From Pohlia nutans (lineage: Eukaryota > Streptophyta > Bryopsida > Bryales > Mniaceae): a stretch of 64,000 bases of DNA. The DNA lies in assembly GCA_022496805.1 (NCBI GenBank), contig CM040100.1, positions 12,491,009 to 12,555,008 of the forward strand, given 5' to 3'. The translations under genes and the position numbers were made by a program. Shown one piece after another: positions 45,801 through 56,415 of this stretch. A model generated the notes under the pieces. It worked only from the letters and a program-made list of their open reading frames with translations, was not told the origin of the DNA and ran no database searches. The stretch's first letter is position 1; each line of letters opens with the position of its first letter.

Positions 45801-48800
45801 CGAAGGGCTCGCAACGGGTGAACTCGGGTTGCACTTAGACCACGCAATTCGCAGTCCAGGCGTCGCACTCTGTAACCTCTCGGTGCCGAAGGGCTCGCAA
45901 CGGGTGAACTCGGGTTGCACTTAGACCACGCAACTCGCAGTCTAGGCATCGCACTCTGTAACCTCTCGGTGCCGAAGGGCTTGCAACGGGTGAACTCGGG
46001 TTGCACTTAGACCACGTAACTCGCAGTCGAGGCGTGGCAATCTGTAACCTCTCGGTGCCGAAGGGCTTGCAACGGGTGAACTCGGGTTGCACTTAGACCA
46101 CGCAACTCGCTGTCCAGGTGTCGCACTCTGTCACCTCTCGGTGCCGAAGGGCTCGCAACGGGTGAACTCAGGTTGCACTTATGCTTGAATGTTGGTCAAT
46201 CTTAGGCATCATGGTTGATTCCGTGGACATTTTGTCCAAAATTCAGGATTTGGTAGTAAACATGCATAGTGGAGATGAAAATCGTGACATTTTGATAAAT
46301 TTCCGGTTTAATTCTCTGAAAAAGCTTTACAATAGGAGCGGATCTATTGCGGGTTGACCTCGCAGTAAAATTTTGTTTTACACCCGTGGTGTCGCGATGC
46401 GTAACCTGTCGGTGCCGAAGGCCTCACCTTGGGAGAACTGCCGTTGCCACTTGAGCGTGAAGGGGACACTCGTGCTGTCGCGTTGTGTAGCCTCTCGGTG
46501 ATGAGGGCCTCACTCCGGGAACGCTGCCGGTGCCCCTCGCTAGTTTATAGCACACCCGCGGAGTCGCCATGCGTAGCCCGTCGGTGCCAAAGGCCTCACC
46601 CTGGGAGAACTGCCGTTGCCACTCGAGCGTGAAGGGCTCACCTATGTTGAAGCCTTGAGTTGCCCTTCCGGCCACAACGTTTAGGGTTATTGTATTCCAC
46701 GGGTCCCCACATTCAACCTTATTCTAATGATTCTGAATTTTGGCAGATTCGAAAGCATTACGGGACAATTCACTCTGACAGGATCGAAATGCACCTGGAC
46801 AAGCTTCAAGTCATTGCAACTACACCTGTCGCCCCAAAGCACAAGATTATGTGGCTCACGTGGTGGAACAGTGGGCTGGCAATTCGTGACACATACTACT
46901 TCCCGCCACCATTGTGTTCTGAGAGTCAGCTTCCTCCTTGGCTGAACCGAGCGTCCTTCTATGCCGGTGTAATCTCTCAATTTCTCTCTGCAACTTATTG
47001 CTCCAATTCTACATGTACTTTGGTGCTCAGTTTTTCTGCTGGGTATAATGTGCAGTTGGAGGATGAGGCGGTCAAAGTACTCGACGACCTCTTACCCACA
47101 TTAGATGTGCAGCCGGTGAAGTTCGACTCGCTTCCAACTTACTTGCTCTTCGGACGGGGGCACTTAAGGATATGCCTCCCTGGGCGACTGCGTGGTGTGA
47201 TTCCACCAACCAAAACTTCAATTTTACTAACCATCAGAAGAAGACCTATAGCTACGCTCATTTGGAGGAGAATTGCTGGTACCTCGAGTACCCCAAGAAC
47301 TTCTGCAGTCCGGAGGAGGTGGACACTAAGTTACGTCTCAACGGCGGAGTTCCGATGGTGGATGACGAGGCTGCTAACGAGTCACCTCAGGCTATGGAAA
47401 TGACCAAGGAAGAGAGGGACAAGGCTGTCAAAGAGAAGAAGGCCGTCAATGCAAAGTTGAGGAGAGAGAAGAAGAAGCAGGAGTCATCTCAGAAAACCGT
47501 GGCCTCCACTCCCTCTGCACCCTTGCCAGTGGCACGCGCTGAGCCCCTGCAGCCACGGCGTCCTCCCATACAGATTCCGGATGACTCACAGTTCGAGGAT
47601 ATCACTGGTAATCGAGAGAGCGAACCGGCAGCTCAATCCACGCAGATGTCTGCTCAGCCCTCGCAGTCGGTGTTCTCAACACACCCATCGCTGGCCTATC
47701 CTGTCCGTGCTCCATCTGCACCCATGTCGCAATCGAAGCTTGGACAGAGACGTCGGTGCAGGCAGCTTGTCCTCAACAAGGAGCTGCAGGCCGACATGTT
47801 TGACGAGATCGCTGAATTCTCCCCGGACTGTAACCGCGGCAAGCGCTGCAGAGTATTTGGGGAGGATACCGCCAAGAGCTCTTGTGTTGACCTCGTGCTT
47901 GCTGATGTCCCCGACAATCTGCCAGTTCCGGGTGTCTCGATTCCCGACGACATTGTGCCCGCCTGGAATACTCGTCCACGTGACTACTTCAAGAACGTAT
48001 TCCAGTTTGCTGATGAGTTTCTACACGACGACGGGGCAGTCTTTGTCATCTACAGTGATGATAATGATCAAACACGTAAGGAGATTGAATCCTATTTCCC
48101 CGCGTTTGGCTTCAAGGTTTTTAGAGAATGGACCGGCGTTAATCGAATGTGCTTGAAGTCTGCGAGGATTTCGGGCTCCACAACGAGCATGTTCAAAGTG
48201 ACCCTCCTCGTGCGCACTGCCTGCAGCCACCCGCACGCGGACAACAGGCCTAGAAATTCTCAATTTCATTTCAGAGCATCTGAAGTGCTGGAGAGTTTGT
48301 CCATCGACTTGAACAAGCAGGACGCAATCGTCAATTTCTCGGTCACGGAGACGCTAACATCTCACGCAAACGGTCCGTGGCGCGGAGCTAAGGAGAAGGA
48401 CCCAACCTTCTTCTCGAGTCTCATCCTCTCTGCTACCGATGAGGCAGATGTCGTGGTTGATGTGGCCGCAGCTACAGGTGCGTGATTGGCTTCAGTATGT
48501 TGCTCTGACCGCTCCTAACTATGCCGCATTGTAATATTTTCGTTCTCATAATCTGCTTTGCTCATGCGCAGGATGCTCGATCCATGCTTGTGTTGCTGCG
48601 GGACGGCACATTGTTGCTTTAGAGGCCGACTCTGCAATCTTCATAGGTGTCTTGGAGCCTCTCGTCAACAAAGTCTTGGAGTCCAAAGCCCAGGACATGT
48701 TCCTCAGCCCCAAGCAACCAGTGCCGTCAACTTCGACTAGGAACGAGGACCTCCAGTTTCTGCCTGCGTCGCCCATCAGGAAACGCCAGCGTCTCCAGGA

Positions 48801-49063
48801 TGCGTAAGTGAGTCACTATGCATCATTGCAACTCATCAATGTTTTCCCATTTCCAATTTCATGTTCTTACCTCAATGCCTGGTAGTTTTCAAGCCGCCAG
48901 GTCTCCCTGCCGTTCTTTCGTTTTGCCGGAGTACGCGGAGCGTACTGCTTGTCTACTTGCAATGCACGTAACTCCAATTCAACCAGATAGGAGACAATCA
49001 TTTCGGTCTCGTGAAGTGGAGCGGTATATAGACAATTGCGCCCAAAAAGACGCATGTATATAG
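42825..49063 (+). CDS. ParB-like / degenerate N4/N6 DNA methyltransferase fusion, seven exons
   Basis: The exons are 42825-43855, 43942-44137, 44254-44424, 46747-46966, 47113-48477, 48572-48803 and 48886-49063. Phases agree throughout and give 1130 residues. The exon 3 acceptor (AG at 44252-44253) is the least secure junction, because the stronger CAG at 44240-44242 breaks the frame. Residues 1-160 are disordered, with a GRGKRP AT-hook-like motif and an acidic stretch. Residues about 195-330 hold a ParB/sulfiredoxin-type domain with DGNHRLEAW at 291-299, matching the GxxRxxA-type ParB box. A middle charged region follows. Residues about 800-1030 follow a beta-class N6/N4 methyltransferase order: DLVLADVPDN where DPPY is expected (about 804), FLHDDGAVFVIYSDD, REWTGVN, a KPxxLL-like KEKDPTFFSSLI, then VVDVAAATGCS for the SAM-binding motif (about 990) and GRHIVALEAD. 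Both key motifs are degenerate, so catalysis is doubtful. ParB-N6/N4 methylase fusions are known from bacteria and phages. Here the gene has introns and may be domesticated. Confidence 0.65.
44471..46181 (+). repeat. 86-bp tandem repeat array, about 20 units, inside intron 3
   Basis: Units of exactly 86 bp follow one another without spacers. Each carries CTGTAACCTCTCGGTGCCG, then AAGGGCTCGCAACGGGTG, then TTGCACTTAGACCACG. Units differ by a few substitutions (for example CCAGGCGTCG, CGAGGCGTGG or CACACGTCG variants that recur in alternation). The array fills most of the 2.3 kb intron 44425-46746. Because 86 is not a multiple of three, the minus strand shows a ladder of 85-codon ORFs in rotating frames; these are artefacts. 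Confidence 0.95.
46386..46645 (+). repeat. Second, diverged 86-bp array, three units
   Basis: The core G(C/T)GTA(A/G)CC(T/C)NTCGGTG starts at 46399, 46485 and 46571, exactly 86 bp apart. The rest of the unit (CCTCACC(T/C)TGGGAGAACTG, CCGTTGCCACT(T/C)GAGCGTGAA) differs from the large array, so only the period and the core are shared. It lies in the same intron, just before exon 4. Confidence 0.85.
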
Positions 49064-49606
49064 TTCCATTCTCTATCTATATAGTCATCGCATCACTAGC
49101 CCTTGAATGGCATGCTTGTGTTTCCTATTTTATGTTAATTTAAATACGTTTCGTATTTTCGCCTCTGATCATATCATCCCCCCATAGTTATTGATTTGAA
49201 TAGGTACACTATATGATTTGTACTTTGTGATTTGTACTTCAAGAGCTAGCTTAGCCTGCATTATAATCTAGGAGTTCCTTGGCGGCTCATTGTCCCCCCA
49301 GCAATCATATCCTTTTCGTTGAGGTCGCGTACGCCATTTAGATCTGAATTGTACATTATTAAATTATCACTTTGTCACGATTGATCTAAGATCGAGAAAT
49401 GATGCCGTCAGATCCACACATATCTGTGCTGAAATTATTTCTTATTCATTGAAGTACTCGCTCTTGAGAACCACCACTCATTTCTTGTACCTGTATTTTT
49501 CATATGCGCCGCTATATATCACCTGCGTCGCACACCATATGTCACAGTTGTTCTCTTACTCTCTCTCTCTGCCATTCTAATCCTCAACTCTCTCGCTCTC
49601 AATTCC

Positions 49607-50134
49607 ATGGTTGACAGTGTCAAGGAGCCCTGTAGTGAGTCGATGTTGACAGAACTCTCTCATCTGTCCCCTGTGTCGCGCGGAATTAAGCGTAAGAGAG
49701 ATCTTTCATTTTCCATCTTGTCCTCTTCATCCTTTGAATCAGAGAGCTTGTCACACAATGTATTGGAGTCTATATCTTCGTCTGCGATTGTAGATCAGAC
49801 TTACAAAGAGGCAGTGTGGGAGGATACGTTCGAAGATTATGATTCTCCCAATGATGATGGTCATGGTGATTCGTCTGTCGACGAAGACGGCGATGAAGCT
49901 GAAGACTATGATGATGGTGAGGACGATGGCATAGAGGAGTACCCGCTAGAGGATGAAGTTGATCCGACTACACACGACGCTTGTGTTGACTTGCAGGATG
50001 GCGGGTATTGCGATTGTTGGAAGCATCCGGCAAAGTACAATTTTGAACCTTGGTATGAACCTTATACTCTGGCTGAATTTGATTCCGATACAGACTCGGA
50101 TAACTACAAGCCACAGTGGCTGAAGGACAATTAG
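49607..50134 (+). CDS. Small acidic protein, 175 aa, unknown
   Basis: A complete ATG-to-stop ORF encodes a strongly acidic protein. Residues about 25-32 (GIKRKRD) resemble a short nuclear localisation signal. A Ser-rich segment spans 30-65, and an Asp/Glu tract covers about 75-125. A C-terminal part with Cys and Trp (CDCWKHPAKYNFEPWYEPY, about 140-158) looks structured. It starts 544 bp after the ParB-methyltransferase stop on the same strand and is followed 190 bp later by the third array. I recognise no family. Transcription as a separate gene is plausible because a pyrimidine-rich leader (CTCTCTCTCT) precedes the ATG. Confidence 0.5.
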   Translation: MVDSVKEPCSESMLTELSHLSPVSRGIKRKRDLSFSILSSSSFESESLSHNVLESISSSAIVDQTYKEAVWEDTFEDYDSPNDDGHGDSSVDEDGDEAEDYDDGEDDGIEEYPLEDEVDPTTHDACVDLQDGGYCDCWKHPAKYNFEPWYEPYTLAEFDSDTDSDNYKPQWLKDN

Positions 50135-50320
50135 GAATCTTCAAGCAAGGGCGTTTCATTGTCGGTTTCAAAAATATACTATCACTCTAGTATTGTGTAA
50201 TTGAGAGCCAACGCCATAGTATGAAACTCTGTGATGTGATGAACTACTTACAAAATTTTAACCGGCATCATGCCGATTTTTTTGCCGTCCTAAACCACTT
50301 ACTACAAGTTGAAGTCATAG

Positions 50321-50626
50321 GCGTAGCCTGTCGCTCAGTAGGCGTAGCCTGTCGATGCCGAGGGGTACGCTTCCGGTACGTAGGCGTAGCCTGTCGCTGC
50401 CGAGAGGTTACACGTGGCGCACTCTTGGGCACGGCAGACTGCCGCTCCGTAGGCGTAGCCTGTCGATGCCGAGAGGTTACACGTGGCGCACAACCGGGCA
50501 CGACAAACTGCCGCTCCGTGAGCGTAGCCTGTCGATGCCGAGGGGCACGCTGCTCTTACGTAGGCGTAGCCTGACGCTGCCGAGAGGTTACACGTGGCGC
50601 ACTACCCGGCACTACAAACTTTGTGT
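50321..50626 (+). repeat. Third array, six cores with 69/42-bp spacing
   Basis: The core GCGTAGCCTGTCG(A/C)TGCCGA starts at 50342, 50384, 50453, 50522 and 50564, with a truncated copy at 50321. Spacings are 42, 69, 69 and 42 bp. GAGAGGTTACACGTGGCGCAC follows three of them. The core is the same as in the two 86-bp arrays apart from single bases, while period and flanks differ. The ORF drawn through it (50221-50753) is repeat-driven. Confidence 0.85.
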
Positions 50627-50759
50627 TGGCTCGAATTGTGTCCTGTCTTTGTTGGGTAGTGTCAATGTTGTTAATTCTGTCTCCATGCTCAATTGCGATG
50701 GATTCTGGTCAAACTCCATGTATGAGATATTAGACATAGTTCTCTCGCAATGAGTGTAC

Positions 50760-51160
50760 CCTTAACCTTATGTATATTTCAAAATTCTCATACATAAGTA
50801 CATGGCATCCCAGTCGTGAAATATGAGGCTAGGCTATTTATCAGGTAAAATCCTCATACTTTAAATTCTACTCCATTACAGTAATCTTCAATGGGTTTCG
50901 CAGACTAAAAAAATCATACAATAAAATAGTGTTTGATTCTTTTATTAAGTCAATATCTTATCAACGATGATGATCATGGTCAACTAAATAACTAATCAAT
51001 GATTCTGATTATAAATCATATTTTTACTAAATATACAATAGTTCCAAATTCAACAATGAATTTAATTAAGATTTTATTAGAGTAAATTGATGCCCCCATT
51101 TTAGATGCAATGGTTGATAATTCCTGCAAGATACAATGTCAACAACACACACACACACAC

Positions 51161-51211
<51 letters not shown>

Positions 51212-51970
51212 AATTGTAGCTTTCAAAATCAATGACAATATTTATAAAATAAATTTTAATAATACAAGTACATGGGTAAAAAAACCTGGTTGAATACCAA
51301 ATAATAGAACAAATGAAGAGCTCATGTTCAACAATTTGTCAAAAAAAAAAATTTAACTTCTTAATAGAATTTTATTAAAAAAAATTGAAATAAAACTATT
51401 CAAAATCATTTAATTCAAAGAAAAAACTATAAAATTACAAAATACAAAAAAATGAAGAAGAAAAATTGGCCACACAAGCATGTAAGATTAGACCTCTCAA
51501 TCAAACCAAAAAGAACAAGATAAAGAAGAAAATTTGGTCATACAATCAAAACATTTATCTCAACTCAATTTCTTAGAGTCAACTACTATTCAATCAAATT
51601 AATTGACTTTACAATATAAGATTTAAAAACACTTCACTATTATTTCATTATTACTTATTGTGACATTTAATAGTGAATTAATACTCTAAGAAAAACTCAA
51701 TTGTATTGAACCTAGTCAAATAAAACATCCTATTAGCTAAACAAGAGACAATTTTGAGCTAAAACTATTCACAATTCATCTCCAAACTAACATGTATACT
51801 TTACAACAATGTAACTCGCAAATATTGAACAAATTTTGATCTATGGTGAAAAAATGTTACACATAGTTTCCTTGAATGAAAATTCAAGTGTGACGAAATT
51901 GATCAAACAAAAAAGAGTGGCAATAGAGACAACTCACAAATACAAAATTAAATCGAGAGCCCAAGCAAAT
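50760..51970. other. AT-rich intergenic DNA with an (AC)n(AT)n microsatellite
   Basis: The microsatellite lies at about 51146-51206. The rest shows no supported gene or element end. Confidence 0.6.
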
Positions 51971-51981
51971 TCGTCACAAAC

Positions 51982-52249
51982 CTTGTTTTTTTGCATTTTT
52001 GGTGAACTCTTGCTGCATCAAAGTTTCCACCTCGCTATCTGACCAATTGCGCTTGTTGTCATCGTCTTCAACCTTTGCTTGTTTCAGTTTTGCGTTCTTT
52101 CGGACCTTCTTGGTGGGAGGAGCCAACACTATTTCCAAATTGTCATCAACTCTGTTGGGCAACTTCTTTCTTTCTATAGGCAACTTCTCCCTCGCTACCA
52201 TAATGAGGCTAGAGTTCTCAAATAGCGATGTTTCTTGCAAATTCTCCAT
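51982..52249 (-). pseudogene. Orphan first exon of a SANT/Myb-like protein
   Basis: The minus-strand ORF reads MENLQETSLF... with a KKVRKNAKLK basic stretch. It then enters an acidic DDDNKRNWSDSEVETLMQQE motif that looks like the first helix of a SANT/Myb-like (MADF or trihelix-type) domain. It ends at AACAAG-GTTTGT, a possible splice donor near 51982. The DNA beyond is AT-rich and offers no following exon, so the domain is incomplete. I read it as a truncated or transposon-captured first exon; such domains also accompany Harbinger transposases, none of which is seen here. The start at 52249 is chosen over an upstream in-frame Met at 52348. Confidence 0.45.
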
Positions 52250-52349
52250 AGAATACAGACAAAGGGGTAGCGAGAGAAGAAGAGAGAGAGAAGACCAAGA
52301 GGGGAATTTACTTTGCTTTGATCGACGGTAGAGATGTTCATGATCCAAC

Positions 52350-53923
52350 GCATGAGCTCAATCCGGTCCAATTTGGATTTTCGGGCCAAGGAAAACCTCG
52401 TTCCAAACTGGCCCAAAGATTTGGCGCCAAAATAGTGCCACGTAGGACACCACGTAGGATACATTGAAGTTCTAGCCTAGCCCTAGTATAAATCCCTTGG
52501 GCTGGATTTGATAGAATCGAGCAATCCTATTGGTTGAAATTTGAAAAGTTCGGGCCGACCCTCAATTCGGCCCCAAGTATAAAATGGGCCTAAATGATAT
52601 TGTCCATGACATTGAAAATTTAAATATTATGCTATATCTTAATTTAACTTTTTATATTTTATTTATTTCAATTTTAAATTTAACTTACTTGAATTAATAA
52701 ATAATATGAAAAGTAATCATTATTTACTAATGGCCCTAGTGTTCCTTGTGATTTAGCCATGCTTTTACTTCTTAATATTTTAATAAAATATTTATCCTTC
52801 ATAATTTACATAAATTCAACTTAATTTGATTAAAATATCCATAATTTTCCCATTATAGGTCCGAAAACCACGAAAGGACTTATGTTCACCCCTTCTCGTT
52901 AAGAGCTTTCTAACAATACTAAAATTGCAGCCGACGGCCGCACGGTCTGGGAGATTGTAATATAACATAAAAACAAACAAACTTCTTGAATGTATAGATA
53001 TATAGAAGATTTGGTCAATTTTATATATAAAACCCAATCACGTAGTCATTTAAAAATTTATACACAAGATTGAAGTTTGTAAACTCATAAGATTGTGTAA
53101 TTTATAATTTTTGATAAGTATAACGTATATTATTTATTCTTTTATTACAAATTTCATATATGTGTATATATATATATATTCTCTGGTATTTAAATTAAAA
53201 ACAATGAAATGAAAGAAAACCGTGTTCTAAGATTGATTTACCCTTAAAGGACCGTGGGTTTTCCTTGTTTTTGAGCATCATTTTCTCCTCTTTCTATTCA
53301 TTTTCTTTCGAATTGTTTTTTGCTCTTGATATCTAACACCAATTTGAAAATGGAAAAAAAAATTAAAGAATCTTTTGACCAATTTAACAATTTTTCCCAT
53401 GTCTCCAAAAACAGTCAGAAAGGTCAAAAAAGATTGACATTTCATCTTTTCACTTCAAATGTTATAAACTTGCAATCTATATGGTCGAATTCTATGAAAA
53501 TTTTACCATAAAGTCTTTTGGTAGTCTAAAGTAAGATCGTTAAATTAACAATGGTACCTAATTTGACCAATTAATCAGAAAATAAAGTGAATGATTGAAG
53601 ATTTTGATCCATTGAAATATTCATTAGACCAACAAATCACAAAATAATGTGAATGATTGAAGACTTCGTTCCAATGGAATATCAACTATTCTTTATATCA
53701 TTTTGTTTTCCAATCATATCCAATTCCACATTATGAAACCCCAATTCCATTGTTCATCTAATTTTTTCCATCACAATTTGAAAAGGTTGGAGAGATGTAG
53801 AAATGGATGACTATTAATCTTTTCGAGCCCATGCTTTATGAAGAAACCACAATTTTTTTGATGATATTTAAAAGAAATCTCTTTGTTGAAATTAGGGATA
53901 CTATTAATAGTATTTAACCCCTA
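52350..53923. other. Intergenic AT-rich DNA
   Basis: 52350-52560 is GC-richer and could be the promoter of the SANT-like exon. The remainder shows no gene and no clear element ends. Confidence 0.4.
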
Positions 53924-53927
53924 ACTG

Positions 53928-54484
53928 CCTAAGCGTCCATTTTTTGGACGATGTACAGATTTCATCCATAATTTCTCATCCGTCATGCACTTTTAGCATT
54001 GTGGAATTTTTACTGTAGATTCTATGGGAAGTTAACTTCATGCATATGTGATCTGATTAGAAAGGGGATGATTTGTGAAATTTTTATGCCTCATTCATGT
54101 TGTAGTGATTCACCCAAAATAATGAAGATTTCAGTGTAAAAGTGCTCTAAAAAAAGTCAACTCATATAATTAAGCAACCAAACAATCTCCAAAAATCATT
54201 ACACTTAGAGTATTACATTTCAACCAATCATAAAAATTTCATCTGTAGATTGTCAATATCTTATTCGTAATTGAATTACAAAATAATTTTGAATTTCACG
54301 TTTCAAATTTTATACAAAATTAATGGTAATAGCAATCATAGATATAACCGTATGGATAGAATCTAAAATTCATAATGTACAATTTTCATTCATATATCAA
54401 GTTCAAAATATCCCTCTAAGTTGCATTTTATAATGCATCTTTGCAAAATTGCCGAATTTGGAGAGGGCTCTAGGCATTTAGGGG
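53928..54484 (+). mobile_element. TTAA-flanked MITE, 557 bp
   Basis: The element starts CCCCTAACTGCCTAAGCG, with hairpin GTCCATTTTTTGGAC just inside, and ends GGCATTTAGGGG. TTAA flanks both sides (53924-53927, 54485-54488). It is the intact relative of the MITE interrupted by the pogo-like element at 31.6-35.4 kb and of the fragment at 19283. Confidence 0.88.
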
Positions 54485-54532
54485 TTAACTGTATAAATGT
54501 AAGCATAGTTTCATTAAACAAGTGTCGGTCAA

Positions 54533-55070
54533 CCCATAAAGGACCAACCATCAATTTTTTGGATGGTTTTTGGTCAAAGGCCCAAAAAATCAAGTGTTTT
54601 AGATTTGTTGGAGTTCGTGTTTTTATTAAATGTTTAAGTTGAGTTATGATACACCTTTTGATCTTTGGGAGTGGAAAATAGATTTCATTTGAAGATTTTA
54701 CACTGTCGCAAATTTGATATTCGAGTGTCCAAAACACAAAGGGTTTTCTAAGGATGCTCCAATCTTGCGTCTCTTTTGATTTCTTCACTTTCATTTTTAA
54801 ACTACTTATACACATAACTTTTATCTGCCTTGAATATAATTTTTGATATTAAATTTGTCAAAAATATATTTATTTTGAATTTTTAAATCTTTTTAACATA
54901 CCAAAATTCGTAAATATTTCAAATATCTTCCAATCATGTTGAAAATCTTGTCATGCCTCCATAATGTTGATGTCTATTTATGAAAACATATAAATCATAC
55001 AATGTGACATTTCAAGTATGCAAATTGTAGTGCTTTGACTTTTACAAAAATATGGGAGGACCTTTAGGGT
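54533..55070 (+). mobile_element. TTAA-type MITE, 538 bp
   Basis: The left flank TCAA (54529-54532) is a mutated TTAA and the right flank TTAA lies at 55071-55074. The ends CCCATAAAGGACC and GGACCTTTAGGGT are inverted. The hairpin-like CCATCAATTTTTTGGATGG lies just inside the left end. Confidence 0.75.
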
Positions 55071-55074
55071 TTAA

Positions 55075-55400
55075 ACTTTGGTAAGAACGGACCGTTGGAC
55101 TAGAAGATCGTATGTCTTTGAATCGTATAATGCACACTCAAAAACGAGATTTTGTAGCGTGTGGCTTCAAAGTTAAATAATAATTGGGTTATATTTTCAA
55201 AAATGAAAGTGAAGAGGCTCAACAATGACCTATGTCAAACCTCTCGATTGCAATCTCATATGAGAAGAACAGACTCACATAATTATTGTAAGAGTGACTT
55301 ATCCATATATAGTTTAGGCTAAAAATTTGTACAATAAAATATAAAGGAATTAGAACATTGATTAAGATCGGACTACACATAGCATTGTGTAATAATAGGG
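55075..55400 (+). mobile_element. Fragment related to the next element
   Basis: Blocks 'ttgaatcgtataatgcac', 'ttcaaagttaaata', 'ttttcaaaaatgaaagt' and 'gagtgacttatccatata' recur in order within 55612-56411. It is a truncated copy lying next to an intact one. Confidence 0.6.
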
Positions 55401-55611
55401 TTCCAAACCCCCCACTAGATCAAATTTTGAAGATTCAAAAACTTTTCTTGGAACTATAGTGAACGGACATTTGGCATTGTATGAGGGAATTTAGTGAGAA
55501 TCAAACAAGAAAAACTTACTAAAGATGTGAAGAAAAGAGCTTTCAAGAGTATCTAAGAGCATCAGAGAGAATCTTACAAACTTCAGTAGGGGTAGAAAGT
55601 CTAGGGCTTAA

Positions 55612-56411
55612 CCTTTTAGTGCCCAAGGTACTGTAGCTGGGAGCACTGGATTTCAGTGGATTTTTCCACTGTGATTGAGACTACCAGAAATAGAATGGAT
55701 TAAACTAGATAGTAGCCGTACAATTCTATTCTCAACTGGAGAGCACACATTTTATTAAAATTTGAGAATCATCCAATGGTTGGATTGGAAGATTATAGTA
55801 TGTATTTGAACTGTATAATGCACGCTCAAAAATGAGATTTTGGGGCGTGTGTGACTTCAAAGTTAAATAGAATTTGGATTAAATTTTCAAAAATGAAAGT
55901 AAAGAAGTTCAACTATGCCCTATGTCAACACCTCTCCGTTGCAATATTTCATATCAAGAATAGACTCACACATAATTATTGTGAATTTTATAAGTGAAAG
56001 TGACTTATCCATATACGGTTTAGGACAAAATTTTATACGTTGAAAATTGACAGGAGTGGATACATTAGTCAAGATCGGATTACACACACTAATGGAAGAT
56101 GAAGAGAACACAATCCAAAAAAATAAAACAAGATAACAAACTTCCAAACACAAGAAATACTGCATTGTACATGTGTTGTATTTGTAAGTATTTACTGTAT
56201 TTTCAAGTATTTACAATATTTTCGCGTTCTGTTGATAGGTATTTTGATAGTTGTACAATTCCAAATTGAAAATTTATTTTTCTGGAAGGTCTGTAATGTA
56301 TATGGGCAAATCTGAACTTCAAAATTGAAGTTCTAATTCTTCACGGATTCTCTGCTATTTGCATTTCGGACGTTGCAGTGACCATAATGTGGTCAGCAGG
56401 GCACTAAAGGG
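55612..56411 (+). mobile_element. TTAA-flanked element, 800 bp
   Basis: The ends CCTTTTAGTGCCC and GGGCACTAAAGGG are inverted and flanked by TTAA (55608-55611, 56412-56415). The hairpin GACCATAATGTGGTC lies inside the right end. There is no coding capacity. Confidence 0.82.
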
Positions 56412-56415
56412 TTAA

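Noticed and set aside
44504..46092. A ladder of 85-codon minus-strand ORFs that look like a repeated protein
   Set aside because: They are produced by the 86-bp repeat read in rotating frames. Each ends after exactly three units (258 nt) at the same stop, so they are artefacts of the array.
44471..46181. CRISPR-like array
   Set aside because: The 86-bp units are contiguous with no unique spacers, they lie in a spliced eukaryotic gene, and no cas genes are present.
46660..47403. Unspliced 247-codon ORF through exon 4 and its intron
   Set aside because: Reading through loses the frame of the long downstream exon. Splicing GCCG-GTGTAA to GTGCAG-CCGG restores it exactly, so the spliced form is preferred.
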